This document shows positions 8,296 through 17,221 of a DNA stretch of 64,000 nucleotides, piece after piece. The notes under the pieces were generated by a model that saw only the letters and a program-made list of their open reading frames with translations, searched no databases and was not told the origin of the DNA. Origin of the DNA: Maricaulis sp048268525 (GTDB taxonomy: Bacteria; Pseudomonadota; Alphaproteobacteria; Caulobacterales; Maricaulaceae); the NCBI RefSeq assembly GCF_048268525.1, contig NZ_JBLWVH010000004.1, forward strand, positions 62,001 through 126,000, written 5' to 3'. The first letter of the stretch is position 1. Each line of letters opens with the position of its first letter. Position numbers and translations under genes: made by a program.

Positions 8296-9180
8296 TCAGT
8301 CGCGGCCGGCGAGCTCGCGCTCCAGATTGCGGATGCGCAGATGGAGATTGCGCTCCTTGACCCGCTCCGGCGAACCCAACGCCATTTCCAGCGCGCGCAT
8401 GGAGCGGCGGGTCTTGCGCCAGCGGCGCCACAGCAACAGGATTTTCGGGCCTTCCACCAGGTAGCGACGCCACATGCGCGACGGCTCCTGGGCGAGGCGG
8501 TGGAGCCATTCCAGCCGCAGCTTCTGCATCCACACAGGCGCCCGGCGGGCGGTACCGGCGAGAAAGTCCAGCGACGCACCGACACACAGGCCGACGCCCG
8601 TGCAATCGCCACGGTCCAGACAGGCTTCCGCAATCATTTCCTGCTGCGGGGACCCCACACAGAAAAGCGTGAAACGTGACGGGTTTTCAGCGACGAAGCG
8701 CGCACAATCCTCGACCGCGTCGCGATTGTCGCGCAGTCCCATTGGCGGTTCGTGCCAGCGCACATCGGTCAGATTGTAACGGGCCGTCACCGCATCGATG
8801 ACAGCTTTCGTACCCCCGATGATGGTCAGCGGCTGGTCCGGGTCGATGGCCTCGTCGAACAGGCGCTCGGTCAGGTCGGAACCCGGCGTGACGTCGATGG
8901 TTTCCCCGGAGATACGGCCGATCAGTTCGAGGATTCGGCTGTCACAAACGGTCAGCCAGGCTTGGGCATAGAGCGTCGCGAGGACGGTGTCGGTCTCGAG
9001 GCGAACCAGATGATCGACATTCGGCGTGACCACAAAGGCGAACGGGCTTGTGGCAGGCCGCTCGGTGATCCGGCGCATGGCGACATCCATGCCGATCCTG
9101 TCGAAGGCCGAGTTCAGGAACCAAACATGTCGCGAACCGGAACGCCGGTCGACAAAGCCTTCACCCGTAGCCATCACCAT
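8296..9180 (-). CDS. WecG/TagA/CpsF family glycosyltransferase
   Basis: Cytoplasmic or membrane-peripheral glycosyltransferase adding a sugar such as N-acetylmannosamine(uronate) to a lipid-linked precursor of a surface polysaccharide. Family motifs: TPNVDHLVRL near residue 52, a CDSRI segment where many members have ADG, GSPQQE, and the CVGASLDFLAGTARRAP...LRLEWLHRL block. The last 40 residues are Arg-rich and probably coiled-coil. Length 294 is slightly above the usual 240-260 because of this tail. It stands alone, with no polysaccharide genes around, upstream of the riboswitch on the same strand. Confidence 0.88.
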   Translation of the reverse strand: MVMATGEGFVDRRSGSRHVWFLNSAFDRIGMDVAMRRITERPATSPFAFVVTPNVDHLVRLETDTVLATLYAQAWLTVCDSRILELIGRISGETIDVTPGSDLTERLFDEAIDPDQPLTIIGGTKAVIDAVTARYNLTDVRWHEPPMGLRDNRDAVEDCARFVAENPSRFTLFCVGSPQQEMIAEACLDRGDCTGVGLCVGASLDFLAGTARRAPVWMQKLRLEWLHRLAQEPSRMWRRYLVEGPKILLLWRRWRKTRRSMRALEMALGSPERVKERNLHLRIRNLERELAGRD

Positions 9181-9341
9181 GTTGCACCACCTTGTATCGA
9201 TACGCGTCAGATCGCGCGCTTGCCCGCGTCCCGTGCAAATCCCGCGCCGGGTTTATCAACCAGGTCTGCATCCAAACGGCCGGGCGGCGGCATCAAACGA
9301 GCGAACCCCTGCAACAGGGATGAGTGAGCGGGAGACCGGAG

Positions 9342-9608
9342 ATGGCAGTCAGGCGTGTATTCATCGCGGCAGCTCTGCTGATCGGCGTCGCCTTTCCTCT
9401 CGCCCTGCCCTTCGCTTCGGGCGCCGTCGTGGCGGTAACCGTCGGCCCGGTCGCGCTGGAGGCATCGAAAGCTGAAGGGCTGGCTATCAGCGTCGATCCG
9501 GCCTGTCTCGGCACGGACTGCCCGATTGCGTCACTGCGCTTCGCAGACGTCGACCGCCCCACTTACCTGGCAGATCTATCCAACCGGACCCTGGCCGGCA
9601 CGCCTTGA
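9342..9608 (+). CDS. Small exported or membrane protein, unknown
   Basis: An 88-residue frame from ATG 9342, with GGAG seven bases upstream; GTG at 9324, preceded by AGGGA, is an alternative. Residues 1-30 are a hydrophobic segment after MAVRRV, typical of a signal peptide or anchor; the rest is neutral with two cysteines close together (ACLGTDC). I recognise no family. Its end overlaps the 3' end of the convergent mnmC by about 33 bases, so it may be poorly conserved or spurious. Codon use looks like that of its neighbours. Confidence 0.45.
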   Translation: MAVRRVFIAAALLIGVAFPLALPFASGAVVAVTVGPVALEASKAEGLAISVDPACLGTDCPIASLRFADVDRPTYLADLSNRTLAGTP

Positions 9609-11333
9609 GCGGCGCTCCGCGAACCGGCCGGGCGCAAGGGCCTCACGGCCGGAAAGCGCCAGGGCGGGTACAGCGCCAGCAAGCTCGCTGACCAGATCCT
9701 CCGCCAATAAAGGTGCGTGCGCGAAGCCGCGTGACCCAAGGCCAGCCAAAATGGAGACGTGATCGCTGAGGCGACCGCCGACGGGCAAGCGGTCCGGCGT
9801 CGCGGCGCGCACGCCCTGCCAGCGTTCCAGAACCCGACCGAGTGCCAGATCCGGCAGCCGGTCAGCGACCGCTGCGCGAAATCCAGCCTCGGCGACGTCT
9901 TCAGGCCCGACCTGTTCGCCCCGATCATGAGTCGCGCCGACAAGCACGCCTCCGGGCGCCGCGCAGGCATAACGCCCCCAAGCCGTCGGCATGTCGGGCG
10001 CCTGACCGTCAAACACCGCCAATTGCCCGGCGCTGGGCTGCAGGTCGGGATAAAAACCCTGCGCGCCCGCACCGGCCGCGATCACCAGATGGGCGACTTC
10101 GAAGCGGCATTGATCGTCGCTGTCGAGGAGGCCGATACCGCCCCCCAGCTTTTCGGTGCGGGTGATCCGGACATTGTGGCAGGCAACATCCCCGATCAGA
10201 TCCGCGACCAGTTTTCGCGGCTCGAAGCGGCCTGCGCAGGGCATGATCAGAGCCTCGCCGGTCCAGTCCAGATGATCCGGCATCCACGCGGCGAGAACGG
10301 CAAACCGTTCGGCTTCCCGCTCATCCTTGGGCAGGCGGCGCACGGGTTCGGCGTGAAAACCGGGGCGCCCGTCATACAGGCGCCGGGCAAAATCAAAGGC
10401 GGCCAGCGTCGCCCGGACGTGAGGCCTGTCGGCTTTCTCGAGGCGCGGCGTCAGGAGGCCGGCGGGTGCTCCGGAGGCACCACCGGCAACGCCATTGGCA
10501 TCAATCAGAAGCGTTTCAAAGCCGCGTCCGCGAAAGGCATGCACGAGACTGGCACCGGCGATTCCCGCACCCAATACGGCGACAGGCCCATCCATCCCGG
10601 CCGGGCTTTGGTCCGCCGCGTCACCGGGCCGGACCGCCTCGAGGCGCTCGCGCTTGCGACCAAAGCCGGGGCGCTTGGCAACCTCGAAACCGGCTTCGGC
10701 CAGACCGCGACGGACAAAGCCGGCAACCGTGAACGTGCCCACCCGGGCGCCCGGTGCCGATAACTCGCCGAGCCGGTTGAACACTCCCTGCGACCACATC
10801 GCCGCGTTCCGGTCGGGCGCAAACCCGTCCAGGAACCAGGCATCGACGGGCCGGATCATTTGCGACAGCGCCGCCTCGACCTCGTCGTGGAAGACCGTGA
10901 TGGTGAAACCGTCGTCGGGAAAGACCAGCCTCTGGGGTCCGCGAAGGCGGCTCGGCCACTGCGCCAACAGGCGCGTGGCCAGATCTGACAGGCCGGGCCA
11001 CGCACCAAAGGCCCGGGCCGCCGCACCGCGATCAAGCGGGTGTTTTTCAACCGTGACGAAATCCAGCCAGCCACCCTTCGGTCGGGTCAGGCGCCAGAGC
11101 TGCCAAAGGGCCAGAGCGTTCAACCCGGTGCCGAACCCCAACTCGCCCACAACAAAATGGCGGCGACCGGCCCAGGCCTCAGGCAGCCCGCAACCGCGCA
11201 GGAAAACGGCGCGCGTCTCCTCCAGCCCGTCCTCGGCCGAGAAATAGACATCGCCATAGGCACTGGCACGCGGGCCGCTCGGTTGCGACCAGTCGAGTTC
11301 AGCCGGATCGCAATAGAGCCCGTCCGGGGTCAT
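9576..11333 (-). CDS. mnmC: Bifunctional tRNA mnm5s2U34 biosynthesis protein MnmC
   Basis: Makes the final steps of 5-methylaminomethyl-2-thiouridine at the tRNA wobble position. The N-terminal methyltransferase half shows the SAM loop ELGFGTG at 64-70 and WFLDGFAPDRNAAMW, the MnmC signature. The C-terminal half is an FAD-dependent oxidase with VLGAGIAGAS and late GLGSRGFAHAPLLAE. Length 585 fits the fused form. Its stop side is convergent with a small ORF, and its start overlaps the stop of the upstream hydrolase as ATGA. Confidence 0.95.
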   Translation of the reverse strand: MTPDGLYCDPAELDWSQPSGPRASAYGDVYFSAEDGLEETRAVFLRGCGLPEAWAGRRHFVVGELGFGTGLNALALWQLWRLTRPKGGWLDFVTVEKHPLDRGAAARAFGAWPGLSDLATRLLAQWPSRLRGPQRLVFPDDGFTITVFHDEVEAALSQMIRPVDAWFLDGFAPDRNAAMWSQGVFNRLGELSAPGARVGTFTVAGFVRRGLAEAGFEVAKRPGFGRKRERLEAVRPGDAADQSPAGMDGPVAVLGAGIAGASLVHAFRGRGFETLLIDANGVAGGASGAPAGLLTPRLEKADRPHVRATLAAFDFARRLYDGRPGFHAEPVRRLPKDEREAERFAVLAAWMPDHLDWTGEALIMPCAGRFEPRKLVADLIGDVACHNVRITRTEKLGGGIGLLDSDDQCRFEVAHLVIAAGAGAQGFYPDLQPSAGQLAVFDGQAPDMPTAWGRYACAAPGGVLVGATHDRGEQVGPEDVAEAGFRAAVADRLPDLALGRVLERWQGVRAATPDRLPVGGRLSDHVSILAGLGSRGFAHAPLLAEDLVSELAGAVPALALSGREALAPGRFAERRSRRAGQGPVG

Positions 11334-11896
11334 GCCGCGGGAGGTTGCAGGGACTGGGTGAATTTGGCGAAGGCCATCAGGCCTTCCGGCCAGGGACCAT
11401 GTCCGCTCTCGGCTTCGAAATGCCCGGCCTCACCGGCATTACCGAAGCGGACGCCCCAGTCGCGGGCCCAGCCTTCCGCCTTGTCGAGATCACAGGTCGG
11501 GTCGTTGGAACTGGCGAGGACCAGAGCCGGAAATCCCAATGGATCGCGGGGAACGGGGTCGAACCCGTGATCACCGAACTTGTCCTTGAGTTCCGGCCGT
11601 TCCCAGTCGGACGCGCCGACCAGAAAAGCGCCCGCCACCTTGCCGACCAGCTGCGGCGCGGCATGGGCGACGGTGAGCACACCCACCGAATGCGCCACCA
11701 GAATGACCGGCTTTGCGGCGCGCTGGACCTCTTCGGTCAGCCGCGCTGTCCAGGCATCACGCTCGGGGCGATCCCAGTTATCCTGCTCGACCCGTCGGGC
11801 CGTGGACATCTTGTCCGCCCAGCGACTCTGCCAATGGAAGGGCGAGGCATTGCCCAGCCCCGGAACGATCAGAATTTCGCTGTCCTTGATTTTCAT
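11330..11896 (-). CDS. RBBP9/YdeN-type alpha/beta hydrolase
   Basis: Small serine hydrolase of 188 residues. It opens with the family-typical ILIVPGLGNASPFHWQSRW; the nucleophile Ser lies in AHSVG; an Asp in SSNDPTC and a His in ESGHGPWPEG complete the triad. Substrate unknown. It is the first gene of a two-gene operon with mnmC (ATGA overlap), an arrangement that suggests co-expression but not a shared pathway. Confidence 0.88.
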   Translation of the reverse strand: MKIKDSEILIVPGLGNASPFHWQSRWADKMSTARRVEQDNWDRPERDAWTARLTEEVQRAAKPVILVAHSVGVLTVAHAAPQLVGKVAGAFLVGASDWERPELKDKFGDHGFDPVPRDPLGFPALVLASSNDPTCDLDKAEGWARDWGVRFGNAGEAGHFEAESGHGPWPEGLMAFAKFTQSLQPPAA

Positions 11897-11954
11897 GCCG
11901 CTCTTCTAGACCCAAATTCCGGAACTGCCAGCCCCGAGATAGTGAGCGATTGCA

Positions 11955-11990
11955 CAAAAACAAAGGCGCGAGGTCTTTCGACCCCGCGCC
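11955..11990 (-). terminator. Rho-independent terminator of motA
   Basis: On the minus strand, GGCGCGGGGTC-GAAA-GACCTCGCGCC forms an 11-bp stem with one G-U pair and a GNRA tetraloop, followed by TTTGTTTTTG. It lies about 27 bases after the motA stop. Confidence 0.93.
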
Positions 11991-12016
11991 AGGAACCCGG
12001 TTGCTGCCTTTTTGGA

Positions 12017-12889
12017 TCAGGCCGCTTCGGCGGGAATTGCGTCCAGTGCGGTCTCCAGCTCGGAGAAGCTGGGCTGCATCTTGGAGGGAACACCACCGCG
12101 ACCGATCTCGACCGAAATCTGGGCGGCATTGCCGTGCAGGTGTGCGACCAGCACATCCTGGATGATCTTGTAGAATGAGTGTTCCTCGTCATAGACGGCC
12201 TGCATGTAGGCCGCGAAGGGGCCGACAAAGCCGTAGGCGATGAACACGCCGAGGAAGGTTCCGACCAACGCGCCACCGATATAGCCACCCAGCACGGCGG
12301 GCGGGCTCTCGATCGCGCCCATGGTCTTGATGACGCCGAGCACGGCCGCGACGATACCCAGGGCCGGCAGGCCATCGGCCATGGTCTGCATGGCGTGGGC
12401 CGGGTCGGCGGCTTCGTGATGGTGCTTTTCCAGCTGTTTTTCCATCGCGTCCTCGACCTGGTGCGGATCTTCCAGGTTCATCGTCATCATGCGCAGCGTG
12501 TCGCAGATGAAGTCGACCGCGAAATGGTCCTTCATGATGCGCGGGAAGCGGGTGAAGATGGTGCTTTCAGTGGGGTTTTCGATATGGCTTTCCAGCGCGA
12601 TCACCCCTTTGGTCTTCATTGTTTTCGTTAGCAAAAACAACAATGATAGCAAGTCGGTATAGTCCTGCCCCTTCCATTTGGGGCCGGTGAAGACCTTGGA
12701 GAGATCGCCCAGCGTCTTCATCACTGTCTTCGGCTTGTTGCCGATCAGGAACGCACCGACGGCGGCGCCGCCAATCATCATCATCTCGAAAGGCAAAGCC
12801 TTGAGGATCACGTCGAAATGGCCGCCGGCGAGCGAGAAGCCGCCGAACACCATCACGAAAACGACGACTATGCCGATAATCTGAAACAT
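12017..12889 (-). CDS. motA: Flagellar motor stator protein MotA
   Basis: Inner-membrane stator subunit that, with MotB, couples ion flow to flagellar rotation. 290 residues; hydrophobic segments at about 1-22, 35-52, 170-192 and 200-225; the diagnostic ADGLPALGIVAAVLGVIKTMG and GGALVGTFLGVFIAYGFVGP blocks are present, with a large charged cytoplasmic loop between. No motB follows, as in Caulobacter where motA and motB are separate loci. A strong terminator ends the gene directly, so it is monocistronic. Confidence 0.97.
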   Translation of the reverse strand: MFQIIGIVVVFVMVFGGFSLAGGHFDVILKALPFEMMMIGGAAVGAFLIGNKPKTVMKTLGDLSKVFTGPKWKGQDYTDLLSLLFLLTKTMKTKGVIALESHIENPTESTIFTRFPRIMKDHFAVDFICDTLRMMTMNLEDPHQVEDAMEKQLEKHHHEAADPAHAMQTMADGLPALGIVAAVLGVIKTMGAIESPPAVLGGYIGGALVGTFLGVFIAYGFVGPFAAYMQAVYDEEHSFYKIIQDVLVAHLHGNAAQISVEIGRGGVPSKMQPSFSELETALDAIPAEAA

Positions 12890-12950
12890 CTACCCGTCCA
12901 CCACATTTGCCGGGCGGTTGTTCCACCCGAGTTGAGGGCACTATGGCGGG

Positions 12951-12991
12951 TTAAGCTTAATGTCCGGTTGAACAGGCGTTAGATGCCTGTT
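12951..12991. promoter_or_regulatory. Inverted repeats in the motA/MFS divergent promoter region
   Basis: Two symmetrical elements lie between the divergent genes: the perfect palindrome TTAAGCTTAA at 12951-12960 and AACAGGC-N7-GCCTGTT at 12971-12991. On the motA strand the spacer region also reads CTAA-N7-TCAAC, a weak match to a CtrA box. Which gene they control cannot be told from sequence. Confidence 0.4.
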
Positions 12992-13077
12992 TACCCGCAG
13001 GCCATTGCAAAAACGGATGGCCGCCCACCGGCCCGAGAATTGGACGCTGGCCGCAGACGCGGTCTACACCTTCGGGC

Positions 13078-14352
13078 ATGACACCGTTTTATGATCCGGC
13101 CAATCCATCCAGCCAGGCCGAACGTCGCAGCGCCTTTCGCCTGCTCTTCCTGTGCCTGATGGCGACCGGCATCGGCAACAACATGCTGTTTGCCATCCTG
13201 CCGCCGCTGGCGCGCGGGCTGGCTGTGCCGGAATACTGGGTCGGGGCGATCTATACGGTTTCCGCGGTCCTGTTCATGACCATGACGCCGATCTGGGGCG
13301 CCCTGTCCGACCGGCGCGGGCGCAAGCCCTTCATCGTTTTCGGTCTCTCGGCCTTTGCCTGCTCCACCCTGATCTTTGCCGGCGCCGCCTGGGCCGGCGA
13401 GAGCGGTTGGGTACCACCGCTGGCCGCGATCTTTGCCATGGCGCTGGCCCGCACCCTGTTCGGCTCCCTCGGCTCGGCAACCAATCCGGCAGCCCAGGCC
13501 TATGTCGCGGACCGGACCTCACCGGCCGAACGCACGGAGGCATTGGCCGGACTGACCGCCGCCTTCGGCATGGGCGCCGTCATCGGCCCGACCCTGGCGG
13601 CGACCCTGGTCGAGCTGGTCGGCGTGCCAATCTTCATGGTCATCATCTCGGCAACCGTGGCGGCCGGGGCCGTCGCAGTCTGGTTCAAGCTGCCGGAACA
13701 ATCGCCGCCGAAACAGCAGAGCCGCCCGATCAACCCGTTCAAGCAATTCGCCTTTGCCGCCGACCCGCGCATCGCGCCCTTTGTCGGCTATGGCTGCGTA
13801 ACCTGGATCGTCCAGTCGCTGAGCCTGTCGACGCTGGCCTTCTTCATCATGGATTCGCTGGGTCTGGACGAGGCCGAGGGGCTGCAGATGTCAGCGATTG
13901 CCCTTGCCGCCGGCGCTGGCGCGTTGATCGTCGCACAATTGGTGGTGATCCCGGCCATGAAGGCCAGCGCCCGCGTGTTGATGGCCTGGGGCGCGGTGAT
14001 CACGATTGCCGGTTTCGGCCTGATGATCATCGCGCCAAACTATGCCGGCATTGTCACCGCCTACATCCTGATCAGCTTCGCCTTCGGCCTGTCACGCTCG
14101 GGCTTTGTCGGCGGTGCCTCGATTGCCGTGAAGCCGGAAGAACAGGGCCGCGTCGCCGGGCTGACGACCGCGACCGCCGGCCTCGGCTTCATCATCGGCC
14201 CGGTCGGCGGGCTGTTCATGTACAACCAGCTCGGACATCTGGTGCCCTATTACGTCGCCGTCGTGCTGAGCATCATCGCAGCGATCATTGCCTGGCATCA
14301 CCCGGGCATTCGCCGCGCGGTCGAGGTGGTCGAGGTTGAGCCCGAAGTCTGA
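13078..14352 (+). CDS. MFS transporter, drug-efflux type
   Basis: Inner-membrane secondary transporter of 424 residues with about twelve hydrophobic segments. MFS motif A appears as GALSDRRGRKPF at 74-85, and the central part has ALARTLFGSLGSATNPAAQAYV and GAVIGPTLAATL (antiporter motif C-like), pointing to the 12-TM drug/H+ antiporter group. Transcribed divergently from motA and convergent with the transglycosylase gene. Substrate unknown. Confidence 0.88.
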   Translation: MTPFYDPANPSSQAERRSAFRLLFLCLMATGIGNNMLFAILPPLARGLAVPEYWVGAIYTVSAVLFMTMTPIWGALSDRRGRKPFIVFGLSAFACSTLIFAGAAWAGESGWVPPLAAIFAMALARTLFGSLGSATNPAAQAYVADRTSPAERTEALAGLTAAFGMGAVIGPTLAATLVELVGVPIFMVIISATVAAGAVAVWFKLPEQSPPKQQSRPINPFKQFAFAADPRIAPFVGYGCVTWIVQSLSLSTLAFFIMDSLGLDEAEGLQMSAIALAAGAGALIVAQLVVIPAMKASARVLMAWGAVITIAGFGLMIIAPNYAGIVTAYILISFAFGLSRSGFVGGASIAVKPEEQGRVAGLTTATAGLGFIIGPVGGLFMYNQLGHLVPYYVAVVLSIIAAIIAWHHPGIRRAVEVVEVEPEV

Positions 14353-14355
14353 GCG

Positions 14356-15564
14356 CTACTCCGCAGCCGCAGCGAGCACAGCATCATACATGGCCCGGCC
14401 GAGATAACCGTCGGCCAGCAAGCCATTGGCCCGTTGGAAACCGCGCAGGGCTGCCCGCGTGTTTGGTCCGGCAAGACCATCCGGCGTTCCACTGTCGAAG
14501 CCCAGCCCGTTGAGCGCCGCCTGGACCTCACGGGTCTGGCTGCGGGTCAGTGGCGGATTGTCTTCCGGCCAGGGCCCGACCAGAGCCGGATCCCCGGCGA
14601 TCCGGTCGGCCAGGTGGGCCACGCCAATCGCATAGGATGTGGAATTGTTATAGCGCTTGATGACCCGGAAATTCGGGAAGGTGAGAAAGCCCGGCGCCTG
14701 GCCGCCGGCCGGAAGCTCCAGCCGCGCCGCGCGCATCAGATCGTCCGCCGGCCACTCGCCACTCGCCGGTCTCAGGCCGCGCATGGCCCATTCACTGACG
14801 AGGCGCGACTGGGCGGGATCCCATGCGGCAAAATCGAAATCATCCGGCACGCGGACTTCGCGGATCGCCGGCTCACCCTCACGCCATCCGGCGCGGGACA
14901 ACAGGTTGGCCGCCGAGGCGAGCGCGTCGGCAGGATTGCTCCAGATATCGCGACGCCCGTCGCCATCCCAGTCATGCGCCCGCTCCAGATAGGTGGTCGG
15001 GATGAATTGCATCTGGCCCATCGCGCCGGCCCAGGAACCGGTGAGCTGTTCGCGGGTCGCATAGCCGGACTCCAGCATCTCGGCGACGGCGACCAATTGA
15101 GCCTCGGCCCAGTCACGGCGACGGCCTTCCCAGGCCAGGGTCGCCAGCGCCTGGACGATGTCATTATTGCCCGGAATCGCACCGTAGGAGCTCTCGAGCC
15201 CCCAGATCGCGATCAGGATTTCCGCCCGCACACCGAAATGGGCGGCGACCGCATCGACATCATCACGGTTTTCCGAAAATGCATCACGACCATTGCGGAT
15301 GCGCAGGTCGGAGGCGGCGATATCAAGATAGGACCAGAGTGGTCGGACAAATTCCGGCTGGCTGCGGTCGCGCTCGATGATGCGCAATTCCGGCTGTAGA
15401 CCGTCCAGCATCGAGGCCGCAGTCGTCTCCTCGGCGCCCGACGCGATCAGCCGGTCGCGAAACCCGCTGCGCCAGTCAGCGAAAGTCTCGCCCTCGGGCT
15501 GGGCCGCGGCGTCAGCGGCGATCAGGGAAAAACTGGCGGCGAGTACAAGCAGTCGACGGATCAT
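14356..15564 (-). CDS. Lytic murein transglycosylase (MltB-type, with peptidoglycan-binding domain)
   Basis: Periplasmic enzyme cleaving the glycan strands of peptidoglycan. Signal peptide ends near ADAAA; the SLT_2 domain spans about 25-320 with the catalytic Glu124 in IWGLESSYG and the GAMGQMQFIPTTYL block; residues about 340-400 form a PG_binding_1 domain (VQAALNGLGFDSGTPDGLAGPN). Length 402 is usual for this two-domain form. It is the third gene of an operon with two DUF1194 proteins, coupled by a 4-base overlap. Confidence 0.93.
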   Translation of the reverse strand: MIRRLLVLAASFSLIAADAAAQPEGETFADWRSGFRDRLIASGAEETTAASMLDGLQPELRIIERDRSQPEFVRPLWSYLDIAASDLRIRNGRDAFSENRDDVDAVAAHFGVRAEILIAIWGLESSYGAIPGNNDIVQALATLAWEGRRRDWAEAQLVAVAEMLESGYATREQLTGSWAGAMGQMQFIPTTYLERAHDWDGDGRRDIWSNPADALASAANLLSRAGWREGEPAIREVRVPDDFDFAAWDPAQSRLVSEWAMRGLRPASGEWPADDLMRAARLELPAGGQAPGFLTFPNFRVIKRYNNSTSYAIGVAHLADRIAGDPALVGPWPEDNPPLTRSQTREVQAALNGLGFDSGTPDGLAGPNTRAALRGFQRANGLLADGYLGRAMYDAVLAAAAE

Positions 15565-16373
15565 CCATTCCTCACGAGCACAGCCGGTTCGAGGACACGG
15601 AGAGGGTCGAGCCCGGCAATTTCGATAATAAGCTTGCGCCGCAGCGCGTCCACGAAATCATCATGCTCATTGCTGGGCGAAATAAAGGCGCCCGGCCCGG
15701 CAATCACCTGATTTTCGAAATAGGCGCTGACATCGATCGAGACCGACGGACGAAACGGGTGCTGACGGCCACCGGCGATCGGCAGCCCGTTGACGGTGAC
15801 CTGACCGGCCTCCGCCCGCTCACGGGCCACGTTCAGGCTGGGTCCGGCGTTCTGGGGCCCGTCGCCGGAAATGTCGATCACCTGGCGAACGCCCTCGAAG
15901 GCATTGTCATCCATCAGGGTCAGGGAAGTATCGATAGCGGCGCCGATCGCGGTCCGGCGACCGGAAATGAAGGGGGCGGTGGCAAGGGTCGCGGCAAAGA
16001 TCTGCGCGTCCTCCTCGGTCTCGATCACCGTCCAGGGTGCGACAATGCGCTGGAAATCGGCATCAGCCCATTCCAGATAGACCACCGCGATACGCCCATA
16101 GCCGCCGCTCTGGATCGCCGAGATGATGTCCGGGTCGGCGAGCGCTGCCACATGCCCTTCGCGCTGACGGCGGGCCTCGGCCTCGTCGATCGATGACGAC
16201 ACGTCGACGGCGAGGACGAGTTCGAGATCAACCCGTTCACGGCCATCTTCGGTAAATTCATGCGGTCGCGGCTCGAACGCCCACGCCGACGGATCTTCGG
16301 CTCCCGGCAGGGTTCCGGCACCCAGCAAAAGCGCCAGCACCAGGCCACCAACCGCTGTCAGGGTCGGCTTCAC
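15561..16373 (-). CDS. DUF1194 (vWA-like) exported protein, copy 2
   Basis: About 270 residues with an N-terminal signal or anchor segment. The vWA-type metal site is intact: DVSSSID (DxSxS), followed by EARRQREGHVAAL, GRIAVVYLEWAD, RRTAIGAAIDTSL and DISGDGPQN. The C-terminal half has the family's AYFENQVIAGPGAFI and RRKLIIEIAG. Function unknown; vWA folds usually bind protein partners through a divalent metal. It sits between its paralogue and a transglycosylase with ATGA overlaps on both sides. Confidence 0.85.
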   Translation of the reverse strand: MKPTLTAVGGLVLALLLGAGTLPGAEDPSAWAFEPRPHEFTEDGRERVDLELVLAVDVSSSIDEAEARRQREGHVAALADPDIISAIQSGGYGRIAVVYLEWADADFQRIVAPWTVIETEEDAQIFAATLATAPFISGRRTAIGAAIDTSLTLMDDNAFEGVRQVIDISGDGPQNAGPSLNVARERAEAGQVTVNGLPIAGGRQHPFRPSVSIDVSAYFENQVIAGPGAFISPSNEHDDFVDALRRKLIIEIAGLDPLRVLEPAVLVRNG

Positions 16374-17146
16374 GGAGCCCGTCCTGTGTGGCGCGCATAG
16401 GCCGGATCGACCTCATCAGCCGACGGCAACGCGCCGGCGATCTCGATGATCAGCTTGCGCAGGATGGCTTCGCGAAACTCCGCTTCGGTCCGTGCTGGCA
16501 ACACAAAGGCGCCGGGCCCGGTAATCACATTGTCACGGAAATAATCATCCAGATTGACCTCGACAGGACGCACCCAACGGCCAGAGCCGGCGGAAATGAC
16601 CGGCAGGCCGTTGACGACGACATGGGCATTGTCAGCGAGGGCCCGCGCCTGCTCCAGCGGCAAGCCCTGATTCTGGGGACCATCTCCGGAGATGTCGATG
16701 ATCAGGCGAGGCGCGGTATAGTCGTTGGATTCGATGCGATTGACCGCATCCGCCAAGGCCGCCCCGATAGCCGTATAATGGCCTCGCTCCAGCGGGGCCG
16801 CGGCCACCTGCGACGCAAACGCCAGCGCGTCTTCTTCCGAAGAGATCACGGTCCAGTCGGCAGCGGAACGCTGGAAGCCACTATCGGCCCATTCGACATA
16901 GGTCACCGCGATACGGCCCAGCGGTCCGCCCTGGATTGACCGGATCACGTCTTCAGACGCCAGCGCCGCGACATAGCCCTCGCGCTGCCTCCGCGCCTCT
17001 TCCTCATCCACGGAATAGGAAATGTCGACGGCCAGAACCAACTCGACATCGACCTCGATTGAACCGGGCTGGTACGCCGACACGGCGGACGCAGTCACGA
17101 AAAAGGCCGCCAAAGTGGCGGCACACATATTACCCAAGCCTGTCAT
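16370..17146 (-). CDS. DUF1194 (vWA-like) exported protein, copy 1
   Basis: Paralogue of the next gene: shared blocks include ELVLAVDISYS (DxSxS), EEARRQREGYVAALAS, GRIAVTYVEWADSGFQR, TAIGAALADAV, DISGDGPQNQG and RKLIIEIAGALP. I start it at ATG 17146, which gives a clean signal peptide ending at TASAVSA; a TTG at 17182 extends the frame by 12 residues but adds a non-signal-like stretch. First gene of the three-gene minus-strand operon with the second copy and the MltB-type transglycosylase. A promoter should lie in 17147-17221, but I see no clear one. Confidence 0.83.
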   Translation of the reverse strand: MTGLGNMCAATLAAFFVTASAVSAYQPGSIEVDVELVLAVDISYSVDEEEARRQREGYVAALASEDVIRSIQGGPLGRIAVTYVEWADSGFQRSAADWTVISSEEDALAFASQVAAAPLERGHYTAIGAALADAVNRIESNDYTAPRLIIDISGDGPQNQGLPLEQARALADNAHVVVNGLPVISAGSGRWVRPVEVNLDDYFRDNVITGPGAFVLPARTEAEFREAILRKLIIEIAGALPSADEVDPAYARHTGRAP

Positions 17147-17221
17147 GGGCCGCACACTATGGAGCGTGTCCGCAAGGGGCAACTTTCGATGTTGTAAGGC
17201 ACGGGGATCATCAGCGGGGTG

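Noticed and set aside
12960..12991. CtrA box upstream of motA
   Set aside because: CTAA-N7-TCAAC has two mismatches to the consensus; too weak to annotate as a CtrA site, so only the inverted repeats are reported.
13152..14339. 395-codon frame in the same direction as the MFS gene
   Set aside because: Frame-shifted reading of the transporter gene, rich in Arg and lacking hydrophobic helices.
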